Shown: positions 8,265-16,096 of the stretch, piece by piece
Layout of the letters: each line of letters opens with the position of its first letter
How positions within the stretch are numbered: the first letter of the stretch is position 1
From: Sediminibacterium sp.
GTDB taxonomy: Bacteria; Bacteroidota; Bacteroidia; Chitinophagales; Chitinophagaceae
Assembly (NCBI GenBank): GCA_023263235.1
Contig: JALQXE010000119.1
Location: 1-18,075 of the forward strand
DNA length: 18,075 bases
Direction of reading: 5' to 3'
Notes under the pieces: model-generated
Databases searched by the model: none
Told to the model about the DNA's origin: nothing
The model's input: only the letters and a program-made list of their open reading frames with translations
Position numbers and translations under genes: made by a program

Positions 8265-8546
8265 ATGAAAGCTTCATTTAACAAATTCATCTACCTTGGA
8301 TTTATTTTATTTGGATTTTATGAACTCATTGTTAAACATTCACCCGGAGATGCCGTTACATACATGGGAATTGCGTTAGCTTTTGACCCTTTTGATCAAA
8401 ATCAAACTTGGAAGGCAAGGCCTACTTGGCAAAAAGCAGTATTAATTATTCATTTAGCTTTTGTGGCTGGCTTATTTGGATACTTAATTGGCAACAATGC
8501 TGGCGATATTAAAAGAGGTGTTACTGACGGTTGGCAAGGAAAATAA
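8265..8546 (+). CDS. Small two-helix membrane protein, unknown function
   Basis: This 93-residue inner membrane protein has hydrophobic helices at about residues 8-23 and 55-76. The loop between them carries the segment MGIALAFDPFDQNQTW followed by RPTWQKA, which has the feel of a conserved signature rather than random sequence. I recognise no enzymatic motif and no named family. It follows the Rieske lipoprotein on the same strand and is closed by a hairpin terminator, so the two may form a unit, though the 66-base gap leaves room for a separate promoter. Codon use and the A/T-rich start context match the neighbours. Confidence 0.75.
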   Translation: MKASFNKFIYLGFILFGFYELIVKHSPGDAVTYMGIALAFDPFDQNQTWKARPTWQKAVLIIHLAFVAGLFGYLIGNNAGDIKRGVTDGWQGK

Positions 8547-8581
8547 AAAAAGGCAGACACTTATTAAGCATCTACCTTTTT
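8547..8581. terminator. Terminator hairpin between convergent genes
   Basis: AAAAAGGCAGA (8547-8557) pairs with TCTACCTTTTT (8571-8581) with one mismatch. Inside it, CTT/AAG can pair around an ATT loop after a 2-base internal bulge on each side. It begins directly after the stop of the two-helix protein gene and ends in five T's. Its A-run on the left lets it serve the convergent SnoaL-like gene as well. Confidence 0.7.
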
Positions 8582-8595
8582 GAGAGTTTATTAAC

Positions 8596-9105
8596 TTATT
8601 TAATTGGAATTTCACCAAGCTGTTGCTTATACCAATAATTATCATCAAAATCTTGCTCTTCTATAACTTTGCCATTTTTCATTTTTACTAAAGTAACACC
8701 GGATAAATCCATTGTATTGCCAGTTTTTCTATGAATGCCTTTAAAATTCCAATGCTTTACTAAGTTGTCCCCCTGTCCAAAAACCTCAATAATAGTAAAT
8801 TTTATATCAGAAAAGGTTAGTAAGTAGTAGTTGAAATGTTTTTTAAAAGCTTCAATACCCGTCCCGCCTATTTTTTCGTCTTTTTGTCTTCTCCATACAA
8901 CACTGTCATCAAAAAAACTATTATTTATTTGATCAATATCGCCTTTATTAAAAATTTTATCCCATCTGTCGGTATAATTTTTAATGTTTATTGACAATTG
9001 CTTATTGGCTTCAATTAGTTGGGCACATTCTTCTTTTTTGGATTGTCCAAAAACAAAACTGGTGCAAAATAGAAGCGTTAAAGTACCAAAGAGTAATTTT
9101 TTCAT
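8596..9105 (-). CDS. Secreted SnoaL/NTF2-like (DUF4440-type) protein
   Basis: This is a 169-residue exported protein of the NTF2-like alpha+beta cone fold. Residues 1-20 are a signal peptide with a cut before Q21 (VFG|QSKK). The rest shows the usual order: an N-terminal helix with WDKIFNKGDIDQINN, the FDDSVVW strand, a helix with EAFKKHF, then strands with VKHWNFKGIH and VTLVKMKNGKVIEEQDF. This matches SnoaL-like proteins, which bind or isomerise small molecules. In Bacteroidota many secreted members have no known role. No catalytic residues can be assigned. It is transcribed alone on the minus strand, with a terminator shared with the convergent gene. Confidence 0.8.
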   Translation of the reverse strand: MKKLLFGTLTLLFCTSFVFGQSKKEECAQLIEANKQLSINIKNYTDRWDKIFNKGDIDQINNSFFDDSVVWRRQKDEKIGGTGIEAFKKHFNYYLLTFSDIKFTIIEVFGQGDNLVKHWNFKGIHRKTGNTMDLSGVTLVKMKNGKVIEEQDFDDNYWYKQQLGEIPIK

Positions 9106-9168
9106 ATTAATTTTTTGGACTGAAATTACTTTGAATGTCTTTGAAAATTTATTGATTACGTCTTTAAA

Positions 9169-9195
9169 TTGTTCCTAAATACAAAAACGGAACAA
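9169..9195. repeat. Inverted repeat TTGTTCC / GGAACAA in intergenic region
   Basis: Seven-base arms at 9169-9175 and 9189-9195 flank 13 bases in the divergent gap 9106-9278. The right arm runs into GGAACAAATTCC, itself a small palindrome. There is no T-run, so a regulatory site is more likely than a terminator. The GAACAAATT word is shared with the repeat at 7702. Confidence 0.35.
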
Positions 9196-9278
9196 ATTCC
9201 AACAAGTCCTGTTCATTTAAACAATGTTAGCAGTTTAATTTGAGTGCATTGTCTTATTTTCACATATATAAATAAATC

Positions 9279-10034
9279 ATGGAAGTACATCATCACAGTC
9301 ACAAACCAAAAAATTGGAAAGAACATATTACTGAATTTTTAATGCTATTTGCAGCAGTTACCTTAGGTTTTTTTGCCGAAAACATAAGAGAGCATCAGGT
9401 TATTGATAATCATAAGGTTCAAAATTTGACAGCAATGATTGGGGATTTAAAACAAGACTCCGCAGAAATTGTTGATAGAATTTCGGAATATAGTAATGCC
9501 TTAAAAAGATTTGAGGAGATAAAGGATCTATCACTTGCTTATCAAAATAAACAAATCAACGATAACAATTATGTTGACTCTGTACTTTCAAAATATCTAA
9601 ATGCAAGGTACGGTGTAGCACTTTTTATTAATAACGCTTCTTATAAAAATACAATTTCGGCTGGTAGTTTAAGTTATATTAAAAATAATGAAACCAAACA
9701 GCTTATTGCACAGTATTATGAATCCTTATATGGTAAGTTATTAGTGAATAATAAAATTTTGGATGAAGATGCCAATGAATTCATGAGTAAGTCATTCTTG
9801 TTTGGATATATAAGTGAAGAGGACCATTTATTAGAGGGTCAAACCAGATCTTTTAATACACAAATTGAGGATTTTAAATCTATTCCTGCTTTCAGAAAAT
9901 TAATCATGGTACCTGAATTTAGAATGCACGTAAATAAAATGCAAAGCAGATGTGGTTATTACTTATATATTATGGAAATGGCAAGAGGTTTAAATAAAAA
10001 ATTGTTAGATCAACTTAATAAACAAGCATTTTAA
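9279..10034 (+). CDS. His-rich N-terminus single-helix membrane protein, unknown function
   Basis: This 251-residue protein has a His cluster at the start (MEVHHHSH), a basic stretch, and one strong transmembrane helix at about residues 17-34 ending in the motif FFAENIREH. The remaining 210 residues are predominantly helical and charged, with a long stretch at 40-80 that could be coiled coil, and probably face the periplasm. I have a general impression of related Bacteroidota proteins with a MEVHHH start and an LGFFAENIRE-type helix, but know no assigned function. No catalytic motif is visible. It converges with the TonB receptor gene with only three bases between the two stop codons, and no terminator is evident there. 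It could be a metal-sensing or scaffold protein, but that is a guess from the His cluster. Confidence 0.8.
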   Translation: MEVHHHSHKPKNWKEHITEFLMLFAAVTLGFFAENIREHQVIDNHKVQNLTAMIGDLKQDSAEIVDRISEYSNALKRFEEIKDLSLAYQNKQINDNNYVDSVLSKYLNARYGVALFINNASYKNTISAGSLSYIKNNETKQLIAQYYESLYGKLLVNNKILDEDANEFMSKSFLFGYISEEDHLLEGQTRSFNTQIEDFKSIPAFRKLIMVPEFRMHVNKMQSRCGYYLYIMEMARGLNKKLLDQLNKQAF

Positions 10035-10037
10035 TAT

Positions 10038-12266
10038 TTATTTAGACCTTACATTATTTATATGCCAAGATAAAGTAAAAAAACAGGTACGACCATCGGC
10101 TGGCATAGCTCCTGGTCCGGGATATCCTCCTGCTCTTCTTGTAAAATATGTTTTATCCAATAAGTTATTGATACCCGTTTTTACATTTAAATTTTTTGAA
10201 AATTTATAAGTTGCAGTAATATCGGTAATAGAATAAGAAGGAATTAGTCCCGTATTTCCATTTACAGAACTCAAGACCGTATTATTTGCATCACTAAATG
10301 TACTACCAACAAAACTATATTGAGTTGTAAATAAAAAGCTATGATATCCTATGCTAAATCCTGCTCTTAGTATATTTTTAGGTGCATTCTCTACTTGTTT
10401 ATTTTTTGTTTGGGCATCTTTATGATCTCCGCTATACATAGCATTGTTAAAGGAATATGAGCTAAATAAAATTAAGTCGGTGCTTGAACTTTCCGTAAAT
10501 GCTCTAACAGGATTAAATTCAATATAGGTTTCTAATCCTGAACTAGTGCTAGCCCCAACATTTGTAACAAGCCTGTAGTTAGTTCCCACTGGCGTAATGG
10601 TTCCTACCCGATTATTATATTGTAAATGATAGGCACTAATATCAAATTGAAGATAATTTTTAATTTTTCCTCTATACCCAATATCTAAATTATAACCCTT
10701 TGCATCTTGTAAATTTGGATCAATTACGTCCGTAGTGGGTGGCGCTTGTAAATTAGCAAATTGTATAGGTCTATAAGCCTGGGCATAATTTGCATACAAT
10801 TCAGTGGAATGAGTGATGTGGTATTCTAAGCCAACACCTCCAAGTACAAAATTTCTGCTTCTAGAAACATCTTGAAGGTTAATTGCAATTCCTGAATTAC
10901 TTATACCATTTCTTCCAGATGCAGTTCCTTGAAGCCATTCATATCTAATACCTGGTATAATATAAAACTTATCTGTTATTCTAAAAATGTTTTCAATAAA
11001 CGCAGCGGTATTGTTGGATTCAAAACGAACATCTCTTGGATATATTCCTATTGTATTTACATCGTAATTATTTCCTGTTGTGCCTTTGCCATCAGCTAAA
11101 CGATGGGTTGTACCAGTGTATAATCGAATACCTCCTGCAATTGTATTTTTAAGCGTACCCAAAAAATAATCACTAATGATTCTACTTTCCAAACCATAAT
11201 TACGGTAGCTATCTAAGTTAATAACCCTATTATTATATTGTTGAGTTGCAGTATTGATAGTGTCTTTAACAGTAATTGCTTGTAAAAAACCTACACTATT
11301 TCTATCACCAATTGTTGCAAAAACTTTCGTGTTCCACCGACTGTGTTTATTTATTTCATAATTAATATTCATTGCAGGGGTGGTCCAAGTAATATCAAAC
11401 CAATTCCTGGCTCTAAAACTTTGCTGCGCATCTTGTTTTATTTGCGTATCGGTTAATCCTCCAGGTTGTTGGCTTCTTATATGTGAACGCATTAGTTCAA
11501 TGGTAAAAGAGAGTTTGCTATTAAAATTATAAGTAACAGAACCAAAACCCGCTTTTGTAAAAAATTGACTATTGCTTCTCCATCCATCACCATTTCTTTG
11601 ATCGTAAAAAGTATAGTAGTTTACTTTTCCTTTCTTACCTCCTATTGCATTAAAACTGTTTACAAGTCCATTACTGCCAAGGGTTTGCTGCATATCAAGT
11701 TCTATGGGCTTATTGAATTCACTACCATTTTTTAAAATATAATTTATCATTCCGCCAAACTGAGGCCCATATTGCAAAGCGCCCTGCCCCCTCACAATCT
11801 CTATTCTTTGAACAGCCTGCAATTGTGGATTATAATAAGCCTCCGGATAACCAAATGGATCGGCTGCAATATCATAACCGTTTTGTCTTACATTAAATTC
11901 CCAGCTACGATTTGGACTTAACCCTCTTGCAGCTATGCCAATTTGAATTCCGCTTGGATCACTTTCCCATATATGAATGCCTGGAACTTTTGCCATTACC
12001 TGGCGCATAGTATTATTGGCAAGGTTCCCTTGCACATTTTCCATTACAATTAAAGTGCTTTTTTTACCTGCATAAATATTGGTTCCAACAATTTCAGGCA
12101 TCTGTTGGTAATCGCTCTTACTATTTCTTCCAACAACGGTAACGTCTTTTAATAAATGCCAACTTGCCGTATCTGGTACTTTCTTATTTATTTGAGCTTG
12201 AATAGGATTTTCCCAAAAAAAGAGAAAAGAAATCATCAATACGCCGCCATACTTTCTACATTTCAT
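10038..12266 (-). CDS. TonB-dependent outer membrane receptor, FecA-like
   Basis: This 742-residue outer membrane active transporter is powered by TonB/ExbBD. Residues 1-24 are a signal peptide (IQAQ end). A TonB-box-like KDVTVVG lies at 40-46. The plug domain spans about 70-180 with MAKVPGIHIW, IAARGLSPNR and IEIVRGQGALQYGP. The barrel follows, with the typical late motif GINNLLDKTYFTRR and a terminal LSWHI strand. The plug resembles the Fe(3+)-dicitrate (FecA) branch and lacks the N-terminal carboxypeptidase-regulatory-like domain of SusC proteins. No SusD partner is present, so polysaccharide uptake is unlikely, and an iron chelate or small organic ligand is more likely. It diverges from the aromatic amino acid hydroxylase. 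TAGTTTTG, a perfect -7 consensus, lies only 4 bases before this ATG, which raises the option of a start at codon 11. Confidence 0.9.
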   Translation of the reverse strand: MKCRKYGGVLMISFLFFWENPIQAQINKKVPDTASWHLLKDVTVVGRNSKSDYQQMPEIVGTNIYAGKKSTLIVMENVQGNLANNTMRQVMAKVPGIHIWESDPSGIQIGIAARGLSPNRSWEFNVRQNGYDIAADPFGYPEAYYNPQLQAVQRIEIVRGQGALQYGPQFGGMINYILKNGSEFNKPIELDMQQTLGSNGLVNSFNAIGGKKGKVNYYTFYDQRNGDGWRSNSQFFTKAGFGSVTYNFNSKLSFTIELMRSHIRSQQPGGLTDTQIKQDAQQSFRARNWFDITWTTPAMNINYEINKHSRWNTKVFATIGDRNSVGFLQAITVKDTINTATQQYNNRVINLDSYRNYGLESRIISDYFLGTLKNTIAGGIRLYTGTTHRLADGKGTTGNNYDVNTIGIYPRDVRFESNNTAAFIENIFRITDKFYIIPGIRYEWLQGTASGRNGISNSGIAINLQDVSRSRNFVLGGVGLEYHITHSTELYANYAQAYRPIQFANLQAPPTTDVIDPNLQDAKGYNLDIGYRGKIKNYLQFDISAYHLQYNNRVGTITPVGTNYRLVTNVGASTSSGLETYIEFNPVRAFTESSSTDLILFSSYSFNNAMYSGDHKDAQTKNKQVENAPKNILRAGFSIGYHSFLFTTQYSFVGSTFSDANNTVLSSVNGNTGLIPSYSITDITATYKFSKNLNVKTGINNLLDKTYFTRRAGGYPGPGAMPADGRTCFFTLSWHINNVRSK

Positions 12267-12336
12267 GGCGCAAAACTATATGCATAAAATTTTTATAATT
12301 TACGCATTTGGGAATGGCCTTTTTGAAATAAGGAAA

Positions 12337-12347
12337 TGTTTAATGGG
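12337..12347 (+). promoter_or_regulatory. Shared 11-base element TGTTTAATGGG (copy 1)
   Basis: The 11-mer TGTTTAATGGG occurs here between the TonB receptor and the hydroxylase, and again on the minus strand at 16097-16107 between the fumarylacetoacetase and homogentisate dioxygenase genes. Its presence in both divergent gaps of the aromatic cluster suggests a binding site, but the two copies differ in orientation and distance to the genes. Confidence 0.35.
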
Positions 12348-12405
12348 CAATAAATAAAAGTTATGCCCTAATACCACCTTCTCTTAAAAGATTTAATCCA
12401 TAAGT

Positions 12406-12440
12406 TTTGTAAAACTACCAATTGTTAGTATCATTGTGGT
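12406..12440 (+). promoter_or_regulatory. Promoter of the aromatic amino acid hydroxylase with shared element
   Basis: TTTG at 12406-12409, a 19-base spacer and TATCATTG at 12429-12436 match the Bacteroidota promoter pattern TTTG-N19-TAnnTTTG with one mismatch. The start point would be near 12443, giving a leader of about 19 bases. Overlapping the -7 box is AATTGTTAGTATCATTGTGGT (12420-12440), almost identical to 16173-16190 upstream of the homogentisate dioxygenase apart from a 3-base difference in length. Confidence 0.6.
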
Positions 12441-12461
12441 CTAAATACAGCCTTTAAATTA

Positions 12462-14231
12462 ATGAATACGTTTTTTGATTATCATAATGAGCAAGTAGCA
12501 AACCTTCCTTTGCATCTTAAAAAGTACATCATTGAACAGGAATATGATAAATACACTTCTGTAGACCATGCAGTTTGGAGATATGTGATGCGTCAAAATT
12601 ATAGTTACTTAAAAAATGTTGCCTATTACCCTTATATCCCTGGTTTAAAAAAAGCAGGACTTACTATTGAAAAAATTCCAAGCTTACAGGAAATAAATGA
12701 TGCGCTTGCGACCATTCAATGGGGCGCTGTAACGGTAGATGGTTTTATTCCCCCCGCTGCATTTATGGAGTTTCAGGCATACAGAGTATTAGTAATTGCA
12801 GCAGATATTAGACAACTTGAACATATAGAATATACCTCGGCGCCAGATATTATTCATGAATCAGCCGGGCATGCACCCATTATAAGTGATACAAAATACA
12901 ATCAATATTTAAGTTATTTAGGTGCCATTGGTACTAAAGCGTTGTTTTCTTCTAAAGATTATGAACTCTATGAATCTATTAGAGCACTTTCCATTTTAAA
13001 GGAAGTACCAAATGCCAATAAAGAAGAAATTGCAAAAGCAGAAGCCTTGGTTTTATACAATCAACAAAATTTAGGTGCGCCATCTGAGATGGCACTTTTA
13101 AGCAGGCTGCAATGGTGGACCGTGGAGTATGGTTTAATTGGAGATTTAGAAAATCCCAAAATTTATGGTGCTGGATTGCTGTCTTCCATTGGTGAAAGCG
13201 CGTCATGTATGCGTCCCGAAGTTAAAAAAATTAATTACACCATTGATGCTTTAAACTTTGGCTATGATATTACAAAAGAGCAACCGCAACTTTTTGTAAC
13301 ACCCACTTTTCAAAATTTAATTGATGTTTTAAAAGAATTTGAAAGCAAGATGGCTTATAGAGTTGGCGGCATCGAAAGCATTTTAAAAGCAATTGAATGT
13401 AAAAACATATGTACTGCAACATTTAGCTCTGGCTTACAAGTTTCTGGAGTATTTAGTAAAGTGACAGTTGACAAAACCAATCAAATTAAATACGTCAATA
13501 CAAATAGTCCTACTACACTGTGTTATCAAGATAAAATGTTGCCTTCACATGGACCAGATTATCATGCAGAAGGATTTGGATCTCCGGTTGGAAGTATAAA
13601 AGGAATTTCAAAAAAATTAGAAACATTTACGCAAGAAGATTTGAATAATAATGGTTGGCTATTGAACTCAAATATTCAGTTGCATTTTGAGAATGGAATA
13701 ACCGTAAATGGGAAACTAATCCATACCATATTTAAAGAAGACAAATTAATTATTATGTCTTTTGAAAATTGCTCCGTTACTGACGATGAAGGCAATATAT
13801 ACTTTGAGCCATCATGGGGTGTTTTTGATATGGGCATTGGGGACGCAATAATTTCGGTATTTAATGGTACAGCCGATAAAACTATATTTGAAGATCAATT
13901 ATACGTTTCTCCTAAAAGGACATACCAGCAAAACTATACTCAACAGGATTTAAGCTATCAAAAATTATTCCAACAAATAAGAAACTATAGAGAACAAAAA
14001 GTTGCTGAAAACATATTGCCGCATATTTGGGAGACAATAAAAAAGGATTTTAAAGAAGATTGGTTAGGGGCTTTAGAAATTTTAGAATTAGCCGATACCG
14101 ATTCCAATAAAATTAGTTTAGCAACCGAAATAAGAGCATACTTAAATGCTCAAAAAGTAAAGTACCCTAAATTTGAAAAATTAATTAATGACGGATTAAA
14201 AATTATTGACGCTAAATTGAAGTTTGAATAA
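12462..14231 (+). CDS. phhA: Aromatic amino acid hydroxylase (probable phenylalanine 4-monooxygenase), long form
   Basis: This pterin- and Fe(II)-dependent hydroxylase probably converts phenylalanine to tyrosine, judged by the neighbouring tyrosine-degradation genes. The N-terminal catalytic part (about 1-300) carries the iron ligands H132 and H137 in IIHESAGHAP and E222 in WWTVEYGL, plus the substrate-pocket segment DGFIPP. The spacing from H137 to E222 is 85 residues, against 40 in human PAH, so an insertion of about 45 residues lies between ligands. Residues about 300-589 form an extension absent from the classical bacterial enzyme of 260-300 residues. Its first half looks beta-rich (310-470) and its last 100 residues helical. 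The gene diverges from the TonB receptor and its 3' end overlaps that of the flavin-reductase-like gene by 20 bases. Trp or Tyr as substrate is possible but less likely here. Confidence 0.88.
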   Translation: MNTFFDYHNEQVANLPLHLKKYIIEQEYDKYTSVDHAVWRYVMRQNYSYLKNVAYYPYIPGLKKAGLTIEKIPSLQEINDALATIQWGAVTVDGFIPPAAFMEFQAYRVLVIAADIRQLEHIEYTSAPDIIHESAGHAPIISDTKYNQYLSYLGAIGTKALFSSKDYELYESIRALSILKEVPNANKEEIAKAEALVLYNQQNLGAPSEMALLSRLQWWTVEYGLIGDLENPKIYGAGLLSSIGESASCMRPEVKKINYTIDALNFGYDITKEQPQLFVTPTFQNLIDVLKEFESKMAYRVGGIESILKAIECKNICTATFSSGLQVSGVFSKVTVDKTNQIKYVNTNSPTTLCYQDKMLPSHGPDYHAEGFGSPVGSIKGISKKLETFTQEDLNNNGWLLNSNIQLHFENGITVNGKLIHTIFKEDKLIIMSFENCSVTDDEGNIYFEPSWGVFDMGIGDAIISVFNGTADKTIFEDQLYVSPKRTYQQNYTQQDLSYQKLFQQIRNYREQKVAENILPHIWETIKKDFKEDWLGALEILELADTDSNKISLATEIRAYLNAQKVKYPKFEKLINDGLKIIDAKLKFE

Positions 14232-15051
14232 TTTGCCAAGCTTCATCCGTTTTTTGTTGAGCAAGTGCTAATTTTATTTTTAAAATCGTGGCTTCTGAAA
14301 ATTCAGATTTTTCTTTTTGAATTGCATCTGGTAAAATATTAACATTAGCCAATTGCGCCTTTTCATTATTTGTCAATAAAATAGAATTAACAATACCTAA
14401 AGGCAATTGATCAAATCCAATACCCAATTTTGTATTTGGTTTTTCTACTTTAAATAAATTTTCTTCGGTAATGCGCGCATACCAATCACCTCCTAAACGA
14501 GCCACTAAATCCAATTTAGCTTGATCTATATTATTTTGATCATCTAATACCATTTCGCTAATATGCATTTTCTTAATGAGCGCTATTACTAAATTACCCG
14601 ACCCTGCATTTTCTCCCAAACTAATTACTTCCTGTACCAAACATTCAAGTTGAATTGGTGATTCGGCAACCCTTGGAGGTTTTACAAGTTCAGAAGGCAT
14701 TGCTGTAAATCCTGCTTTAATGAATTCATTAGTGCCTTTTGGATAGTCACAGCTCGCTAATGACATTTGTTGCACCATTTCATAATTCACAATATTGATT
14801 ACACATTCCGGCACTTGTTTTATATTCTCAAGTGTATGCTTGGTAGTATTATCTCTAACTCTTCTTGAAGGAGAAAAAATACAAATTGGTGGATTCATGC
14901 TAAACAAGTTAAAAAAACTAAACGGACTTAAATTCACATTTCCTTCTAAGTCAATGGTAGATGCAAAGCAAATAGGCCTTGGTGCAATTGCATACTGTAA
15001 ATACTTTTGTATATCCTGTGTGCTTAACTTATCCGTTTCAAATGTTACCAT
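14212..15051 (-). CDS. Flavin reductase-like, FMN-binding split-barrel protein
   Basis: This 279-residue cytoplasmic protein of the flavin reductase/FMN-binding split-barrel family has the N-terminal hallmark APRPICFASTIDLEGNVNLS followed by PFSFFNLFSMNPP, where FMN binds. I chose the ATG at 15051, because the six-codon-longer frame starts with TTG. A C-terminal stretch of about 100 residues beyond the barrel is helical and not recognised. It lies 18 bases after the fumarylacetoacetase-type gene and is surely cotranscribed with it, so a role in aromatic amino acid catabolism is likely. None of the known steps needs a flavin reductase. It might reduce a quinone or ring intermediate or supply reduced flavin to an unlinked oxygenase. 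Its 3' end overlaps the convergent hydroxylase gene. Confidence 0.85.
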   Translation of the reverse strand: MVTFETDKLSTQDIQKYLQYAIAPRPICFASTIDLEGNVNLSPFSFFNLFSMNPPICIFSPSRRVRDNTTKHTLENIKQVPECVINIVNYEMVQQMSLASCDYPKGTNEFIKAGFTAMPSELVKPPRVAESPIQLECLVQEVISLGENAGSGNLVIALIKKMHISEMVLDDQNNIDQAKLDLVARLGGDWYARITEENLFKVEKPNTKLGIGFDQLPLGIVNSILLTNNEKAQLANVNILPDAIQKEKSEFSEATILKIKLALAQQKTDEAWQIIQTSI

Positions 15052-15069
15052 GAAAATATATTTACTCAA

Positions 15070-16065
15070 TTATTTTTTTAAGGAAAGTATTGACCAATCT
15101 GTTGATTCAGCATGTATCGTATTAATTAGTGTACCTAATCCATCTATTTGCATACGCACTTCATCATTGGGTTGTAACCACTGTACAACATAGTTAGGAT
15201 CGTTAAGTTTACCTGTACCATTTAATTCTAAAAAGCATCCAGTACCCACAGTGCCAGATCCAATAACATCACCAGGATGTATGGTTACTCCATATGAACA
15301 CCTTTCAATAATTTCAGCAAATGTCCAATCCATATCTTTTACATTACCGGCAGAAACTAATTTATCATTTACCCAGCACTTCATTGTTAAGTCATAATTA
15401 TTACCAACGTGTCCTTGTTTTGCAGGTACTAAATTTTGTTGTAATTCATTTGGAGTTACTAACCATGGTCCAATAACAGTTGAAAAATCTTTTCCTTTTG
15501 CAGGACCTAAGTTTAAAAGCATTTCTTCCATTTGTAACTTTCTCGCACTAAGATCATTCATAATAGTAAAGCCAGCTATATATTCATCTGCATCTTTTGC
15601 TTTTATATTTCTTCCTTCTTTGCCAATTACAATTGCAATTTCTAATTCAAAATCAAGCTGCTGAAAATGATCCGGCATACAGTATACAGCACCAGGTCCT
15701 TGCACTGCATTGTGATTGGTAAAATAAAAAATAGGGTATTGATCAAATTCTTTAATCATTTCAACCCCTCTATTTCTTCTTGCGGCTTCTACATGTTGTC
15801 GAAATGCATACCCATCTCTACAAGAAGTTGGATGGGGCACCGGAGCAAGCAAAGTATACGCTTGAATTGGTGAAATTGATCCAATATTTTGAATGCTATT
15901 TAAAAGTTGCTGTTCAATTTCATTGATTTGCGTTGCACCCAATTTTATAAAAGATATGATATCATTAGGCAAATGCGTATTCACATCCCTAATCGCATAA
16001 AGGTTATCTTGAAAGATGGCCCCCAATTGAATTTCATTGTTTTTTAAAAAACTTACTAATTTCAT
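15070..16065 (-). CDS. fahA: Fumarylacetoacetate hydrolase
   Basis: This enzyme carries out the last step of tyrosine degradation, splitting fumarylacetoacetate into fumarate and acetoacetate. The protein has 331 residues and no signal peptide. FAH-family residues are in place: D84 and H91 in CRDGYAFRQH, seven residues apart as are D126 and H133 in mouse FAH; E140 and E142 in DFELEIAI; D171 in NDLSAR; and the GPAKGKDF and GSGTVGTGC loops near the substrate. Some relatives act on acylpyruvates, but the neighbouring homogentisate and hydroxyphenylpyruvate dioxygenases make the FAH role most likely. It diverges from homogentisate dioxygenase across 142 bases and is followed by the flavin-reductase-like gene. 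Only maleylacetoacetate isomerase is missing between the dioxygenase and this enzyme. Confidence 0.93.
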   Translation of the reverse strand: MKLVSFLKNNEIQLGAIFQDNLYAIRDVNTHLPNDIISFIKLGATQINEIEQQLLNSIQNIGSISPIQAYTLLAPVPHPTSCRDGYAFRQHVEAARRNRGVEMIKEFDQYPIFYFTNHNAVQGPGAVYCMPDHFQQLDFELEIAIVIGKEGRNIKAKDADEYIAGFTIMNDLSARKLQMEEMLLNLGPAKGKDFSTVIGPWLVTPNELQQNLVPAKQGHVGNNYDLTMKCWVNDKLVSAGNVKDMDWTFAEIIERCSYGVTIHPGDVIGSGTVGTGCFLELNGTGKLNDPNYVVQWLQPNDEVRMQIDGLGTLINTIHAESTDWSILSLKK

Positions 16066-16076
16066 TGATTATCAAT
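16064..16076. repeat. Palindrome ATTGAT-T-ATCAAT at the fahA start codon
   Basis: A perfect inverted repeat with 6-base arms and a one-base centre overlaps the first two bases of the start codon of the fumarylacetoacetase gene, ATG on the minus strand. It could be an operator or a small hairpin affecting translation, or chance in A/T-rich DNA. Confidence 0.3.
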
Positions 16077-16096
16077 ATTTTATGAATTATTAACCA

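Noticed and set aside
10034..10038. Search for a terminator between the MEVHHH gene and the TonB receptor gene
   Set aside because: Only three bases separate the stop codons, and no hairpin with a T-run is visible on either side.
15049..15069. Longer start for the flavin-reductase-like gene (TTG at 15069)
   Set aside because: It adds only six residues starting with TTG directly against the fahA stop. The ATG at 15051 is the more likely start.
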